Shown here: positions 35,819 through 44,362 of the stretch, in pieces
Position numbering within the stretch: position 1 is the first letter of the stretch
How the letters are laid out: each line of letters begins with the position of its first letter
Assembly (NCBI RefSeq): GCF_900005615.1
Contig: NZ_LN832559.1
Coordinates: 1,394,837 to 1,458,836 of the forward strand
Length of the DNA stretch: 64,000 nucleotides
Origin: Paracoccus aminovorans
Lineage (GTDB): Bacteria > Pseudomonadota > Alphaproteobacteria > Rhodobacterales > Rhodobacteraceae
Direction of reading: 5' to 3'
Position numbers and translations under genes: made by a program
The notes under the pieces: generated by a model
Told to the model about the DNA's origin: nothing
The model's database searches: none
What the model saw: the letters and a program-made list of their open reading frames with translations, nothing else

Positions 35819-37200
35819 TCAGCAGCTCTTAACGGTTCGAGGTCAGAGGTGATGCTCGAGGTGGGCCGGATGAGCCCTTGCAACAACCGTTCGGCTATTG
35901 CTTTGACAACGCGAGCGTTCACTGCGTTCCCCAAGGCCTTGTACGCGTCGATGTCGGACGCGGGCAACTGGATGCCTCCGAGACTCTGAAGTTCAGCGCA
36001 TTCGGCTGGCGTCATGTAACGACGTTCGCCGGCCAGGTTAGCACCGAGGATGGGCACTTGGGTCTGCGTGGAGGCGATGAGGCTTGGGGAGGTAGTGGGA
36101 CGCTTGACCCGAAGCCCTGACGCACGCACCTGTAGCACGAAGTTGTCGATGTCACGGTCCTCACCTTGCGCGTTCCACTCCATCTTCTGGAAGCTAGACG
36201 GGAAGTTTTGTGGGCTCCATCTTGCGATCCAGGGATCGATCCAGTGGCGGTTGTCTTGGTAGAACTCCCGGTTTTGTCTGATAAAAGTCTTCTTCCACTG
36301 TGGGAAACTAAAGTCGCCCGAGCGGTTAGCGTGGCTAGGTATCCTCGTAAGTTGTTCCTCGAGCGAGCAGTCGAGGGACTGGCCGAAGCTGCCCTTGAAA
36401 CCCATCTGGCTAAGACCCCGGACAGGTCTGCGAACCCAAACCCCTGCCGGAGTCTCGTCCAAGTAGGGATAGGTTGCCCCAAATTCCATCGACCAGATTG
36501 GGAAAGAAGGCAGCTTCAGCGAAGCCGGCGAGCGTCGTAGGAAGTCGCCCCACATGTCAATGGCTCGCAGCGTCTGTTCCGGGATGGCGCGCCCGGAATG
36601 CCCTTCTTGGCGCAGCACCCATTGGATTTCGGTTGGACCTTTATGCTTCGCGGGCCACTCATAATCATCGAGACCCTGTAGCGATCCTACAAAATATGCG
36701 CGGTCTCGCACCTGTGGAATGCCAAAATCGTGGGGCGAGAAGTGCTCTACTGCGACGGAGTAGCCGAGTTCCTCCAACAAGCGAATGATCGTAGTCTTGG
36801 TGCGGCCGCCGTCGTGTTTGAGGATATTGGGAACATTCTCCAAAATGAAATATAGTGGCCGCTTCACGCGCAAGATGTCGTGCACCTTGAAGAAGAGATT
36901 GCCCTGATTTGTGTCCTTAAAGCCCAGCTGGTCTCCTGCTTTAGAGAACGGTTGGCAAGGGAAGCCCGCGGTAAGGATGTGGTGATTGGGCACATTGAGG
37001 GCTATGACTTCGTCGCTGCTCAACTCATTGAGATCACCCCAAGCATCGACACCGAAGTTTACCTTATAGAGAGCCTTGAGTTTAGGCTCCCGCTCTGCAG
37101 CGAACACACCACGCCCCTTCAACTCATCAAGGGCGACGTGGAAGCCACCCAGGCCAGAGAAGAGGTCGACAAAACGGAAGGCCTCTTCACTGGTTCCCAT
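35815..37200 (-). CDS. DNA (cytosine-5) methyltransferase (second defence operon, gene 1)
   Basis: This 461-aa cytosine-C5 methyltransferase has every core motif: I (FVDLFSGLGGFH), IV with the catalytic Cys (GFPCQPFSKAG), VI (FILENVPN), VIII (QVRDRAYFVG), IX and X (LGNAVNARVVKAI). A target-recognition region of about 150 residues lies between VIII and IX, longer than in Dcm. It probably methylates host DNA to protect it from the downstream Z1/DUF4420 proteins. The ATG at 37200 has AGGGGG about eight bases upstream; an ATG at 37245 is possible but has no good ribosome binding site. It is the first gene of the operon. Confidence 0.9.
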   Translation of the reverse strand: MGTSEEAFRFVDLFSGLGGFHVALDELKGRGVFAAEREPKLKALYKVNFGVDAWGDLNELSSDEVIALNVPNHHILTAGFPCQPFSKAGDQLGFKDTNQGNLFFKVHDILRVKRPLYFILENVPNILKHDGGRTKTTIIRLLEELGYSVAVEHFSPHDFGIPQVRDRAYFVGSLQGLDDYEWPAKHKGPTEIQWVLRQEGHSGRAIPEQTLRAIDMWGDFLRRSPASLKLPSFPIWSMEFGATYPYLDETPAGVWVRRPVRGLSQMGFKGSFGQSLDCSLEEQLTRIPSHANRSGDFSFPQWKKTFIRQNREFYQDNRHWIDPWIARWSPQNFPSSFQKMEWNAQGEDRDIDNFVLQVRASGLRVKRPTTSPSLIASTQTQVPILGANLAGERRYMTPAECAELQSLGGIQLPASDIDAYKALGNAVNARVVKAIAERLLQGLIRPTSSITSDLEPLRAAE

Positions 37201-37372
37201 ATTTTTGCCCCCTACGTCTCTGCCTGAATGGGCGAGATTTCTCATGATTTGCTCAAGAATTTACATAGCCCCACTTCATGTTGTATGTCCATCAGTCTGT
37301 TGATCACCTGCTCTGACCCCCGATAACTCGTCCATCTGATGCTAGAGTCCGACCCAAGAAGAGGACCGGACC
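37201..37372. other. Upstream region of methyltransferase operon joined to an IS3-like left end
   Basis: This short stretch should hold the promoter for the methyltransferase operon (reading left). From about 37297, TGTTGATCACCTGCTCTGACCCC looks like the left end of the IS3-type element whose orfA remnant follows. No gene is seen. Confidence 0.4.
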
Positions 37373-37638
37373 ATGAAGAGATCGAAGTTCACCGAGGAAC
37401 AGGTCATCGGCATCCTTAGAGAGCAGGACGCGGGTGCGAAGACGGCGGAGCTGTGCCGCCGGCACGGGATCAGCAGCGCGACGTTCTACGCCTGGAAGGC
37501 CAAGTTCGGCGGGATGGACGTGTCGGAGCGAAGCGGCTGAAGGCGCTTGAGGAGGAGATAGCCCGGCTGAAGCGGCTTCTGGCGGAGTCGCTGCTCGACC
37601 AGGCCGCGCTGAAGGATCTCCTGCCGCGAAAGTGGTAA
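37373..37638 (+). pseudogene. IS3-family orfA, frameshifted remnant
   Basis: The sequence encodes a typical IS3-family OrfA helix-turn-helix protein: it begins MKRSKFTEEQVIGILREQ, continues CRRHGISSATFYAWKAKFGG, and after a frameshift resumes with the leucine zipper RLKALEEEIARLKRLLAE. The shift lies near 37527, where one base appears to be missing from a GAGGCGAAG-type sequence, so translation ends early. orfB, the transposase proper, is absent, and the right terminus was lost. This is a dead remnant at the tRNA-proximal edge of the island. Confidence 0.85.
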
Positions 37639-37932
37639 TCCGCCCTTCCTTCTGATGCGGTGGAGTATGAAAAACTCCGCAACTTGATCGACGCCGCCTG
37701 GTCAGCAAGGAGCGAACGTTCGATTTCTGTTCCTTCTTGCCGAACGCCACCGACGTCGGAGTGTTCAGGTCCTGACTGCGGAAAGTGCTTTATTGTCAGG
37801 GCTCTGCAAGAAATTCACCAAATGGGGGAAGTCATGAGGTTCAGAGAAAAGCCCGCCGAGAGAACGAATTTTGGGCCGATAGCTGCCACGGCAGTGTTCA
37901 GCCTGTTCTGCAAACCCCTTTGAAAACACGAT
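37639..37932. other. Gene-free stretch downstream of tRNA-Ser
   Basis: No gene is seen. Bases 37718-37770 resemble 3221-3272 (see the repeat entries), and 37830-37932 is unremarkable. This is the downstream flank of the tRNA, now the inner edge of the accessory region. Confidence 0.4.
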
Positions 37933-37995
37933 AAAATCCGGCCGCAGCCGGATCGGGAGAAAGCTTTAGCGAGGGCAAGTGGCGGAGAGGGTGGG
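37933..37995 (-). repeat. tRNA-Ser 3' end plus terminator, partner of the att-like repeat at 3436
   Basis: This segment spans the tRNA 3' end with CCA, the CTTGCC spacer, and the hairpin ATCCGGC-TGC-GGCCGGAT followed by TTTT on the minus strand (37936-37953), a rho-independent terminator for the tRNA. The copy at 3436-3497 matches it with about five to seven differences. The two copies are direct repeats about 34.5 kb apart. Confidence 0.65.
37936..37953 (-). terminator. Rho-independent terminator of tRNA-Ser
   Basis: On the minus strand a GC-rich hairpin (ATCCGGC, loop TGC, GGCCGGAT) is followed by TTTT, about 27 bp after the tRNA CCA end. Confidence 0.7.
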
Positions 37996-38069
37996 ATTCG
38001 AACCCACGGAACCCGTGAAGGCTCAACGGTTTTCGAGACCGCCCCGTTCGACCACTCCGGCACCTCTCC
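37980..38069 (-). tRNA. tRNA-Ser(CGA)
   Basis: This 90-nt tRNA with a long variable arm is of the class II serine type. The acceptor stem pairs GGAGAGG (38069-38063) with CCTCTCC (37990-37984), followed by discriminator G and encoded CCA (37982-37980). The anticodon loop is CTCGAAA, giving anticodon CGA for UCG codons, on a stem with one G-U pair. The T arm is GTGGG-TTCGAAT-CCCAC. It marks the border between the accessory island on its 3' side and the conserved chromosome on its 5' side. Confidence 0.95.
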
Positions 38070-38207
38070 GCGCTTTCTGGGTGGTGGCGGGGATTTAGAC
38101 GGGCGGGGGTTGAAGCGCAAGGGCCTTCGGGCGAAAACCCGGAAAATTTTCAAAGCGAGGTCGCGCATGACAGGCAGGGCTGCAGGGCACGGACAGGGGA
38201 CGCAGCC

Positions 38208-39302
38208 ATGCCGCTGCTGATCGGTCCGCTGGCACATCCGCTGCTGCGCGCTCGTCTGGCGCCGCAGGCGGTCGAAGCGGGAACCGTAGCGGGCCGGCTG
38301 CGGGGCGGCGGCATGGCCGGCATCGCCGCCCGCGGCTGGCCGATGCTGGAACCGGGGCAGGGTGCTCTGCCGGTCTGGCGGACCGATTGGACGCCGGCGC
38401 TGCGCCGCTATGCCGCGATCTTCGCCTTGCAGCTGCAAGAACGCGATGGGCAGGAATTGCTGGGCCTTGGCGAACCGGCCGAAGACGCGCCCGAATGGCA
38501 GCCGGACCTGGCGGCCGCCATCGCCGGACGGCTGCTGGACCTGCCGAAAGACCGCTCGGCCGAGGCTGTCCGCCGCCGTTTGCCGATGATCGCGACCTGG
38601 GTAGCCTCGCGCCTGCGGGCCGAGGCCGAGAACCCCGGCCTTCCGCATGTCGGCCCTGACGGCAGTCCTCGCGCGCGCATCCGCTCGGTGGCCGAACCCT
38701 ATGCCGCCTATTTCTCGGTCGAGGAGATCCGGCTGGAGCAGCGCCGCAACGACGGCGGCTGGACCGGGCCCCTGCTGCGGGCCGTCTTCGTTTCCGGCGA
38801 TGCGACCGTGGTGCTGCCCTGGGATCCCCAGCGCGACCGGGTCATGCTGATCGATCAGCTGCGCGCCGGGCCGCTGGCGCGGGGCGATGCCCAGCCCTGG
38901 CTTTACGAGACCGTGGCGGGCCGGATCGACGCCGGCGAGACCCCCGAACAAGCCGCCCTGCGCGAGGCGGTCGAGGAAACCGGCATCGCCATCTCGCGCC
39001 TCATACCGGCGCCGCACAATTATCCCAGTCCGGGCGCGGTGGCCGAATATCTCTATCTCTACCTGGGCATCGCCGACCTGCCCGACGGCAGCGCCGGCCT
39101 GGGCGGGCTGGCCAGCGAGGACGAGGACATCCGCGCCCATCTGCTGCCGCGGGCCGAGCTGACGCGGATGGCGCTGGCCGGAGAGATCCGCAACGGCCCG
39201 CTTCTGAACCTGACCTTGTGGCTGGAGCTGCGCCACGCCGCGATCCGCGAGGAACTGGCCGCCGGGGGTTCGGGGTTGCCGCCGTCCGGCGCCGGCGTGT
39301 AA
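38208..39302 (+). CDS. trgB: NUDIX hydrolase, TrgB-like (tellurite resistance/ADP-ribose pyrophosphatase)
   Basis: This 364-aa protein has an N-terminal gamma-glutamylcyclotransferase-like region (residues about 1-150) and a C-terminal NUDIX domain. The Nudix box is complete: G at GRIDAGE, then REAVEETGI (about residues 239-262), with the metal-binding Glu residues present. The domain pair and its position directly before cysK match TrgB of Rhodobacter sphaeroides, where a trgAB-cysK region contributes to high-level tellurite resistance. Its biochemical role is probably hydrolysis of ADP-ribose or a related nucleotide diphosphate. The start at 38208 is the first ATG after the tRNA spacer. cysK follows by 32 bp. 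Confidence 0.83.
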   Translation: MPLLIGPLAHPLLRARLAPQAVEAGTVAGRLRGGGMAGIAARGWPMLEPGQGALPVWRTDWTPALRRYAAIFALQLQERDGQELLGLGEPAEDAPEWQPDLAAAIAGRLLDLPKDRSAEAVRRRLPMIATWVASRLRAEAENPGLPHVGPDGSPRARIRSVAEPYAAYFSVEEIRLEQRRNDGGWTGPLLRAVFVSGDATVVLPWDPQRDRVMLIDQLRAGPLARGDAQPWLYETVAGRIDAGETPEQAALREAVEETGIAISRLIPAPHNYPSPGAVAEYLYLYLGIADLPDGSAGLGGLASEDEDIRAHLLPRAELTRMALAGEIRNGPLLNLTLWLELRHAAIREELAAGGSGLPPSGAGV

Positions 39303-39334
39303 ACCGGGCCGAACCTCTTGCGAAAGGCCACGCC

Positions 39335-40366
39335 ATGCGCATCTGCCCCGATCTTGCCTCTGCCATCGGAAACACCCCGCTGATCCGGCTGCGCCGTGCC
39401 TCGGAAGAGACCGGCTGCGAGATCCTGGGCAAGGCCGAGTTCATGAATCCGGGCCAGTCGGTCAAGGACCGCGCCGCGCTTTATATCATCAAGGACGCCG
39501 TGGCGCGGGGCGAGCTGAAGCCCGGCGGCACCATCGTCGAGGGCACGGCGGGCAATACCGGCATCGGCCTGGCGCTGGTCGGCGCCTCGATGGGCTTTCG
39601 CAGCGTGATCGTGATTCCGGAAACCCAGAGCCAGGAAAAGAAGGACATGCTGCGGCTGGCCGGGGCCGAACTGGTCGAGGTGCCGGCGCAACCCTACAAG
39701 AACCCCAATAATTATGTGCGCTACTCCGGCCGCCTGGCCGAGCAACTGGCCCGGACCGAGCCGAACGGCGCCATCTGGGCCAACCAGTTCGACAATACCG
39801 CCAACCGCCAGGCGCATCTGGAAACCACCGGCCCCGAGATCTGGGAACAGACCGGCGGCAAGGTCGACGGCTTTGTCTGCGCCGTGGGCTCGGGCGGGAC
39901 GCTGGCGGGCGTGGCCATGGCGCTGCAGCCCAAGGGCGTGAAGATCGGCCTTGCCGACCCCGAGGGCGCGGCGCTCTACAGCTTCTATACCGAGGGCGTC
40001 TTCGAGAGCCCCGGTTCCTCGATCACCGAGGGCATCGGCCAGGGCCGCATCACCGCCAACCTGGAGGGCTTTACCCCCGACATGGCCTGGCGCATCTCGG
40101 ATGCCGAGGCGCTGCCGGTGATCTTCGACCTGCTCGCATACGAAGGGCTTTGCCTGGGCGGCTCTTCGGGCATCAACGTGGCCGGTGCGATCCGCATGGC
40201 GCGCGAGATGGGGCCGGGTCACACCATCGTGACGGTGCTGTGCGACTATGGCACGCGTTACCAGACCAAGCTGTTCAACCCCGAGTTCCTGCGCGCCAAG
40301 GGCCTGCCGGTGCCGGAATGGATGGCGCGCAAACCCGCCGATTTGCCCGAAGTGTTCGAGGACTGA
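39335..40366 (+). CDS. cysK: Cysteine synthase A
   Basis: This 343-aa PLP-dependent enzyme makes L-cysteine from O-acetylserine and sulfide. The PLP lysine is in NPGQSVKDRAA (about residue 44), the phosphate-binding loop is GTAGNTGIG (about 70-78), and the C-terminal GGSSGINV binds the cofactor ring nitrogen side. The length is slightly greater than the E. coli enzyme (323 aa), with a longer C-terminal tail. The ATG at 39335 was chosen because residues before it do not resemble the family. The pairing with trgB suggests a shared role in tellurite or oxidative stress tolerance as well as sulfur assimilation. Confidence 0.93.
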   Translation: MRICPDLASAIGNTPLIRLRRASEETGCEILGKAEFMNPGQSVKDRAALYIIKDAVARGELKPGGTIVEGTAGNTGIGLALVGASMGFRSVIVIPETQSQEKKDMLRLAGAELVEVPAQPYKNPNNYVRYSGRLAEQLARTEPNGAIWANQFDNTANRQAHLETTGPEIWEQTGGKVDGFVCAVGSGGTLAGVAMALQPKGVKIGLADPEGAALYSFYTEGVFESPGSSITEGIGQGRITANLEGFTPDMAWRISDAEALPVIFDLLAYEGLCLGGSSGINVAGAIRMAREMGPGHTIVTVLCDYGTRYQTKLFNPEFLRAKGLPVPEWMARKPADLPEVFED

Positions 40367-40374
40367 CCAGACCC

Positions 40375-42882
40375 ATGCCCCGCCCCGCCGTCGCGCTGCG
40401 CCGCCTTGCCGCGCTGGTCACCGTCCTGTTCCTGGCCCTGGCGTGTTCGCTGCCGGCGGCGGCGCAGGACCAGCAGGCCCCGGATTTCAACGCCTGGAAC
40501 AAGCTGGCCGACCAGGCCGAACAGATCCTGGAATCCGGCTCGGCCAACGACGCGCGGCTGCAGACCATCCGCGATGCGGTGGTGCAATGGCGCGAGCGGC
40601 TGAAGACGGCGCAGGGGCTCAATGCCACCCGCATCGCGACGCTGAAGGACCAGATCGCCGCGCTGGGTCCGCCCCCGGCCGAGGGCCAGACCGAATCCGA
40701 CGATATCGCCGCCCGCCGCAAGGAGCTGAACGAGCAGCTCTCGACCCTGCAGGCGCCGGGTTTGCAGGCGGTCGAGGCCTATGGCCGCGCCGACGGCATC
40801 GTCACCCAGATCGACCAGACCATTCGCCAACGCCAGGCCCATGCGCTGATCCGAAAGACCTCCTCGCCGCTGAATCCGGCGAACTGGGGGCCGGCCATGG
40901 CCGAGGCGGGCCATGTCGGCCGCCAGATCTATGCCGAGGCGCGCGGCCGCTGGGACGACATCGGCGGGGTTTCGGGCTTTACCCAGCGGCTGCCGCTGAT
41001 CGGCGGGCTGCTGCTGGCGGCGCTGTTGCTGCTGACGCGCGGCCGGCACTGGATCGATTCGCTGCCGTCGCGGCTGTCGGCCCGGGCGGGCGAGCGGTCG
41101 CGCGCGGCGCTGGTCTTTGGCGTGTCGCTGGGCCAGATCGCCATTCCGCTGATAGGGGTGATCCTGGCCGCGGGCACGCTGGTCGCCACCGATCTGTTCG
41201 ACGACTGGGGCCTGCCGCTGCTGCGGTCGGTGCCGGGCGCGGGCCTGTCCTTCTTCGGCGGCCTCTGGCTGGCGCGACGGCTGTTCCCCGAGGAAGGCGG
41301 CTCCGGCCAGCTGCCGCTGCCGATGAGCGAAGCGCAACGCCGTCAGGCCCGGTTCCGGGCCACCCTGCTGGCGATGTCGCTGGCCCTGCATCAGCTGATC
41401 GCGCGCTCGATCCTGCCGCTGTCGGGCTTCAACAGCGAAAACGACACCAATACCGTCCCCGAGCGCCTGACCGAAGCCTCGGCCGGGGTCTGGCATTTCC
41501 TGCTGATCCTGTTCGGTGCCTTCTGCCTATTCCAGCTGACCAACCTGCTGCGCCGGCTGCGTCCGTCCGAAGTCTCGGACGTGCCGGACTATCGGGTGCG
41601 GATCGTGGCCTTCCTGGCCGTGATCGGCCGGCTGATCGCCTTGGCCGCGCCCATCGCGGCGGCGGCGGGCTATGTCACCGCCGCCAATGCGGCGCTGTGG
41701 TCCTCGGCTATGACGCTGGGGCTGGTCGGCCTGCTGATCGTGCTGCAGGATTTCATTGCCGACCTTTACGCGCTGGCCAAGGGCGGCGACCAGTCGGCGC
41801 GGGACGCGCTGATGCCGGCGCTGATCGGCTTTGCGCTGGTCCTGGCCTCGCTGCCGCTCTTCGCACTGATCTGGGGCGCGCGGCCCAGCGACCTGGCCGA
41901 GGCCTGGACCCGCGCCCAGCAGGGTTTCAGCCTGGGCGGCGTCAGCCTGTCGCCGATGGCGATTCTGACCTTCGTGCTGGTCTTTGCTGTCGGTTATTTC
42001 CTGACTAATTTCGTGCAGGGCGCCTTCCGCAGCTCGATCCTGCCCAAGACCCGGCTGGACGGGGGCGGGCAGAACGCGGTGGTGTCGATCATCGGCTATG
42101 TCGGGCTGGCGCTGGCGGCGGTCTTTGCCATCACCGCGGCGGGGATCAACCTGACCTCGCTGGCCTTCGTCGCCGGTGCCCTGTCGGTCGGCATCGGTTT
42201 CGGCATGCAGCAGGTGGTGTCGAACTTCGTCTCGGGCATCATCCTGCTGGTGGAACGCCCGATCGCGGTCGGCGACTGGATCGAGGTCGGCGGTCAGCAG
42301 GGCATCGTCAAGAAGATGGCGGTGCGCGCGACCCAGATCCAGACCTTCGACCGCACCGACGTGATCGTCCCGAACTCGAACCTGATCACCCAGCCGGTGA
42401 CGAACTGGACCCGCGGCAGCCTGCAGGGCCGGATCATCGTGCCGATCACGGTGGGCGTCGGCTCGGACGGCCGCAGGGTCGCCGCCCTGCTGCGCGAGAT
42501 CGCCGAGGACCAGCCGACCGTTCTGGTCAATCCGGCCCCCGCCGTCCTGCTGCGCAGCATCACCCCCACGGGGCAGAACTACGAGCTGCGCGCGATGCTT
42601 TCGGACATCAACGCCGGCGCCTCGGTCGTCTCCGAGATCAACCAGCAGATCCTGGAACGCTTCGCCGCCGAGGGGATCGTCCTGCCCGGCATCTCCAGGG
42701 GCGCGCAGGACATCTTCCTGCACCAGCCCGAGCCCGCGGCAGAGGAGCCGCCTGCCGCCATCCCCTCGACCCCGCCCGCCTCGAAGCCCGCCGACCGCGC
42801 CTCCGGCGACACCGCCCCGCAAGAGGCCGAAGGCCATACCGGGGCCGAGGACGGCCCCGCGGGCCAAGCGGACCGGCCATGA
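40375..42882 (+). CDS. MscS-family mechanosensitive channel with DUF3772 domain
   Basis: This 835-aa membrane protein begins with a signal peptide (residues 1-31, ending AAAQ), followed by a periplasmic DUF3772-like helical region to about residue 200. About ten to eleven transmembrane helices follow, then the MscS core: a pore-lining helix with GALSVGIGFGMQQVVSNFVSGIILLVERPI, the beta domain (VGDWIEVGGQQGIVKKM) and a C-terminal cytoplasmic part. The tail from about residue 790 is Pro/Ala-rich and disordered. It opens under membrane tension and releases osmolytes. It starts 8 bp after cysK and overlaps the next gene by 4 bases. Confidence 0.9.
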   Translation: MPRPAVALRRLAALVTVLFLALACSLPAAAQDQQAPDFNAWNKLADQAEQILESGSANDARLQTIRDAVVQWRERLKTAQGLNATRIATLKDQIAALGPPPAEGQTESDDIAARRKELNEQLSTLQAPGLQAVEAYGRADGIVTQIDQTIRQRQAHALIRKTSSPLNPANWGPAMAEAGHVGRQIYAEARGRWDDIGGVSGFTQRLPLIGGLLLAALLLLTRGRHWIDSLPSRLSARAGERSRAALVFGVSLGQIAIPLIGVILAAGTLVATDLFDDWGLPLLRSVPGAGLSFFGGLWLARRLFPEEGGSGQLPLPMSEAQRRQARFRATLLAMSLALHQLIARSILPLSGFNSENDTNTVPERLTEASAGVWHFLLILFGAFCLFQLTNLLRRLRPSEVSDVPDYRVRIVAFLAVIGRLIALAAPIAAAAGYVTAANAALWSSAMTLGLVGLLIVLQDFIADLYALAKGGDQSARDALMPALIGFALVLASLPLFALIWGARPSDLAEAWTRAQQGFSLGGVSLSPMAILTFVLVFAVGYFLTNFVQGAFRSSILPKTRLDGGGQNAVVSIIGYVGLALAAVFAITAAGINLTSLAFVAGALSVGIGFGMQQVVSNFVSGIILLVERPIAVGDWIEVGGQQGIVKKMAVRATQIQTFDRTDVIVPNSNLITQPVTNWTRGSLQGRIIVPITVGVGSDGRRVAALLREIAEDQPTVLVNPAPAVLLRSITPTGQNYELRAMLSDINAGASVVSEINQQILERFAAEGIVLPGISRGAQDIFLHQPEPAAEEPPAAIPSTPPASKPADRASGDTAPQEAEGHTGAEDGPAGQADRP

Positions 42883-43247
42883 GCGTCCCGACCTTCCAGG
42901 GCGCGATTCCGGTGCTGCGCAGCTTCGACGAGGCCAAGGCGCGGGAATTCTACTGCGGCTTCCTGGGCTTCTCGGTTGGGTTCGAGCACCGCTTCGCCCC
43001 CGGCATGCCGCTATACTTCGAGGTCGAGCGTGCCGGGCTGAAGCTGCACATCTCGGAACATCACGGCGACGCCACCCCGGGCTCGACGGTCTTCGTCTGG
43101 ATGCAGGGGATCGAGGCGTTGCATGCCGAGCTGACGGCACGGGACTATCCGAACAACCGCCCCGGTATCGAGACCGCGCCCTGGGGCCGCGAATTGCAGG
43201 TCATCGACCCTTTCGGCAACCGCATCCGCTTCTGCGAAAGCGCCTAG
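42879..43247 (+). CDS. Glyoxalase/bleomycin-resistance superfamily protein
   Basis: This 122-aa protein has the vicinal oxygen chelate fold: a first beta-alpha-beta unit with AIPVLRSFDEAKAREFYCGFLGFSV and a second ending in VIDPFGNRIRFCE. It fits the bleomycin-resistance-like single-domain group. Putative metal ligands are His in LKLHISE and Glu near the C-terminus, but a real substrate cannot be assigned. Its ATG overlaps the channel gene stop, placing it at the end of the trgB-cysK-channel operon. It is convergent with the AI-2E gene, overlapping by 4 bases. Confidence 0.8.
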   Translation: MSVPTFQGAIPVLRSFDEAKAREFYCGFLGFSVGFEHRFAPGMPLYFEVERAGLKLHISEHHGDATPGSTVFVWMQGIEALHAELTARDYPNNRPGIETAPWGRELQVIDPFGNRIRFCESA

Positions 43248-44317
43248 CCGCGCAGGCGGGGCTGGCGTGGCTCGGCCTCGGGGACGCCCTCTTGCGACAG
43301 CATGATCGCCACCGGCCGCAGCCATGGGATCTGCGCGCAGACGATCATCACCGCCACCATGATCGGCACCGCCAGGAAGGTGCCGGCGATGCCCCAGACC
43401 GCGCCCCAGAACGCGAGCGACAGCACGATCCCGAACGAGGACAGCCGCAGCGTCTGGCCCAGCAGCATCGGGTCGAAGATATTGCCGATGATGAAATGCA
43501 CCGCCGTCGTCATCGTGCCGATGGCCAGGGTCGGCGCCGGATCCCCGGTCTGGGCCAGCACCATGGCGACGGTGATGACGGTCGCGATGATCGAGCCCAG
43601 CGTGGGGATGAAGTTCAGGATGAAGGTCAGCATCGCGACCGCGCCGGCCAGTTCCAGACCCCAGAAGCGGAAGATCAGCCAGATCAGCGCCGCCGTCACC
43701 GCGCTGATCGCCGCCTTGACCACCAGGTAGCGGTTCACCCGCCGCATGATGCGGCGCATGGTCTCCAGCATCTGCCGGGCCTGGGCGGGGTCCTTGGTCA
43801 GCCGCTCGATCTTGATCGGGAACCAGATCCGCTCGCTGAACATGAAGCCGACGAAGGTCAGGATCAGCACCGAGCCGGAAATCAGGTTCGAGGCCTGCGC
43901 CGCCGCCGACCGCAGCCAGCCGGCGAAGTCGATATTGCCCATGAAGGTGGCGATGGCCTCTTGCGCCTGCGGCCCCCAGCGCTGGCTCAGCCGGGCCAGC
44001 GCGGCCTGCGCGCGGTCGGCATAGGCGATCGAGATCGAGACCACCTCGTTCACCTGCGCCACCACCGCCGTCGCCGCCCATAAAAGGCCGACGGCGATGG
44101 CGATCAGCGCCAGCGTCGTCGCCAGCCAGTTCGGCACCTTCAGCCGCGCGAAGGCGGAAATCGCGTCCGAGGTCAGCGAGAAGATGATGATGGCGAAGAC
44201 CAGGCAGATCAGGATGAAGCGCGCCTGCACCAGCAGCGCCAGGATCAGGCCGAAGGCGATCACGCCCAGAAAGCCGGTCTGCAACCGTTCCGCCAGCTGC
44301 GAGTCGCTTGGCCTCAA
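43244..44317 (-). CDS. AI-2E family transporter (PerM-like)
   Basis: This 357-aa polytopic membrane protein has about seven to eight transmembrane helices (for example residues 17-33, 35-55, 64-85 and a long set from 200 on) and the family motif near the C-terminus, FGIVLSLAFWGAVWGIAGTFLAVP. A central soluble region of about 100 residues contains the RLTKDPAQARQML helix. Members export autoinducer-2 or act as ion antiporters; the substrate here is unknown. The start appears to be TTG at 44317 after a GGGGACGGGA ribosome binding site. It lies 45 bp downstream of gyrA on the same strand. Confidence 0.87.
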   Translation of the reverse strand: MRPSDSQLAERLQTGFLGVIAFGLILALLVQARFILICLVFAIIIFSLTSDAISAFARLKVPNWLATTLALIAIAVGLLWAATAVVAQVNEVVSISIAYADRAQAALARLSQRWGPQAQEAIATFMGNIDFAGWLRSAAAQASNLISGSVLILTFVGFMFSERIWFPIKIERLTKDPAQARQMLETMRRIMRRVNRYLVVKAAISAVTAALIWLIFRFWGLELAGAVAMLTFILNFIPTLGSIIATVITVAMVLAQTGDPAPTLAIGTMTTAVHFIIGNIFDPMLLGQTLRLSSFGIVLSLAFWGAVWGIAGTFLAVPIMVAVMIVCAQIPWLRPVAIMLSQEGVPEAEPRQPRLRG

Positions 44318-44362
44318 TCCCGTCCCCGTGCCTTGGAACCGGGGCTGGGTGCCCCGGCCGGT

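Noticed and set aside
37304..37750. Minus-strand open frame of 148 aa over the IS3 remnant
   Set aside because: The plus strand holds a recognisable, frameshifted orfA; the antisense frame has no support.
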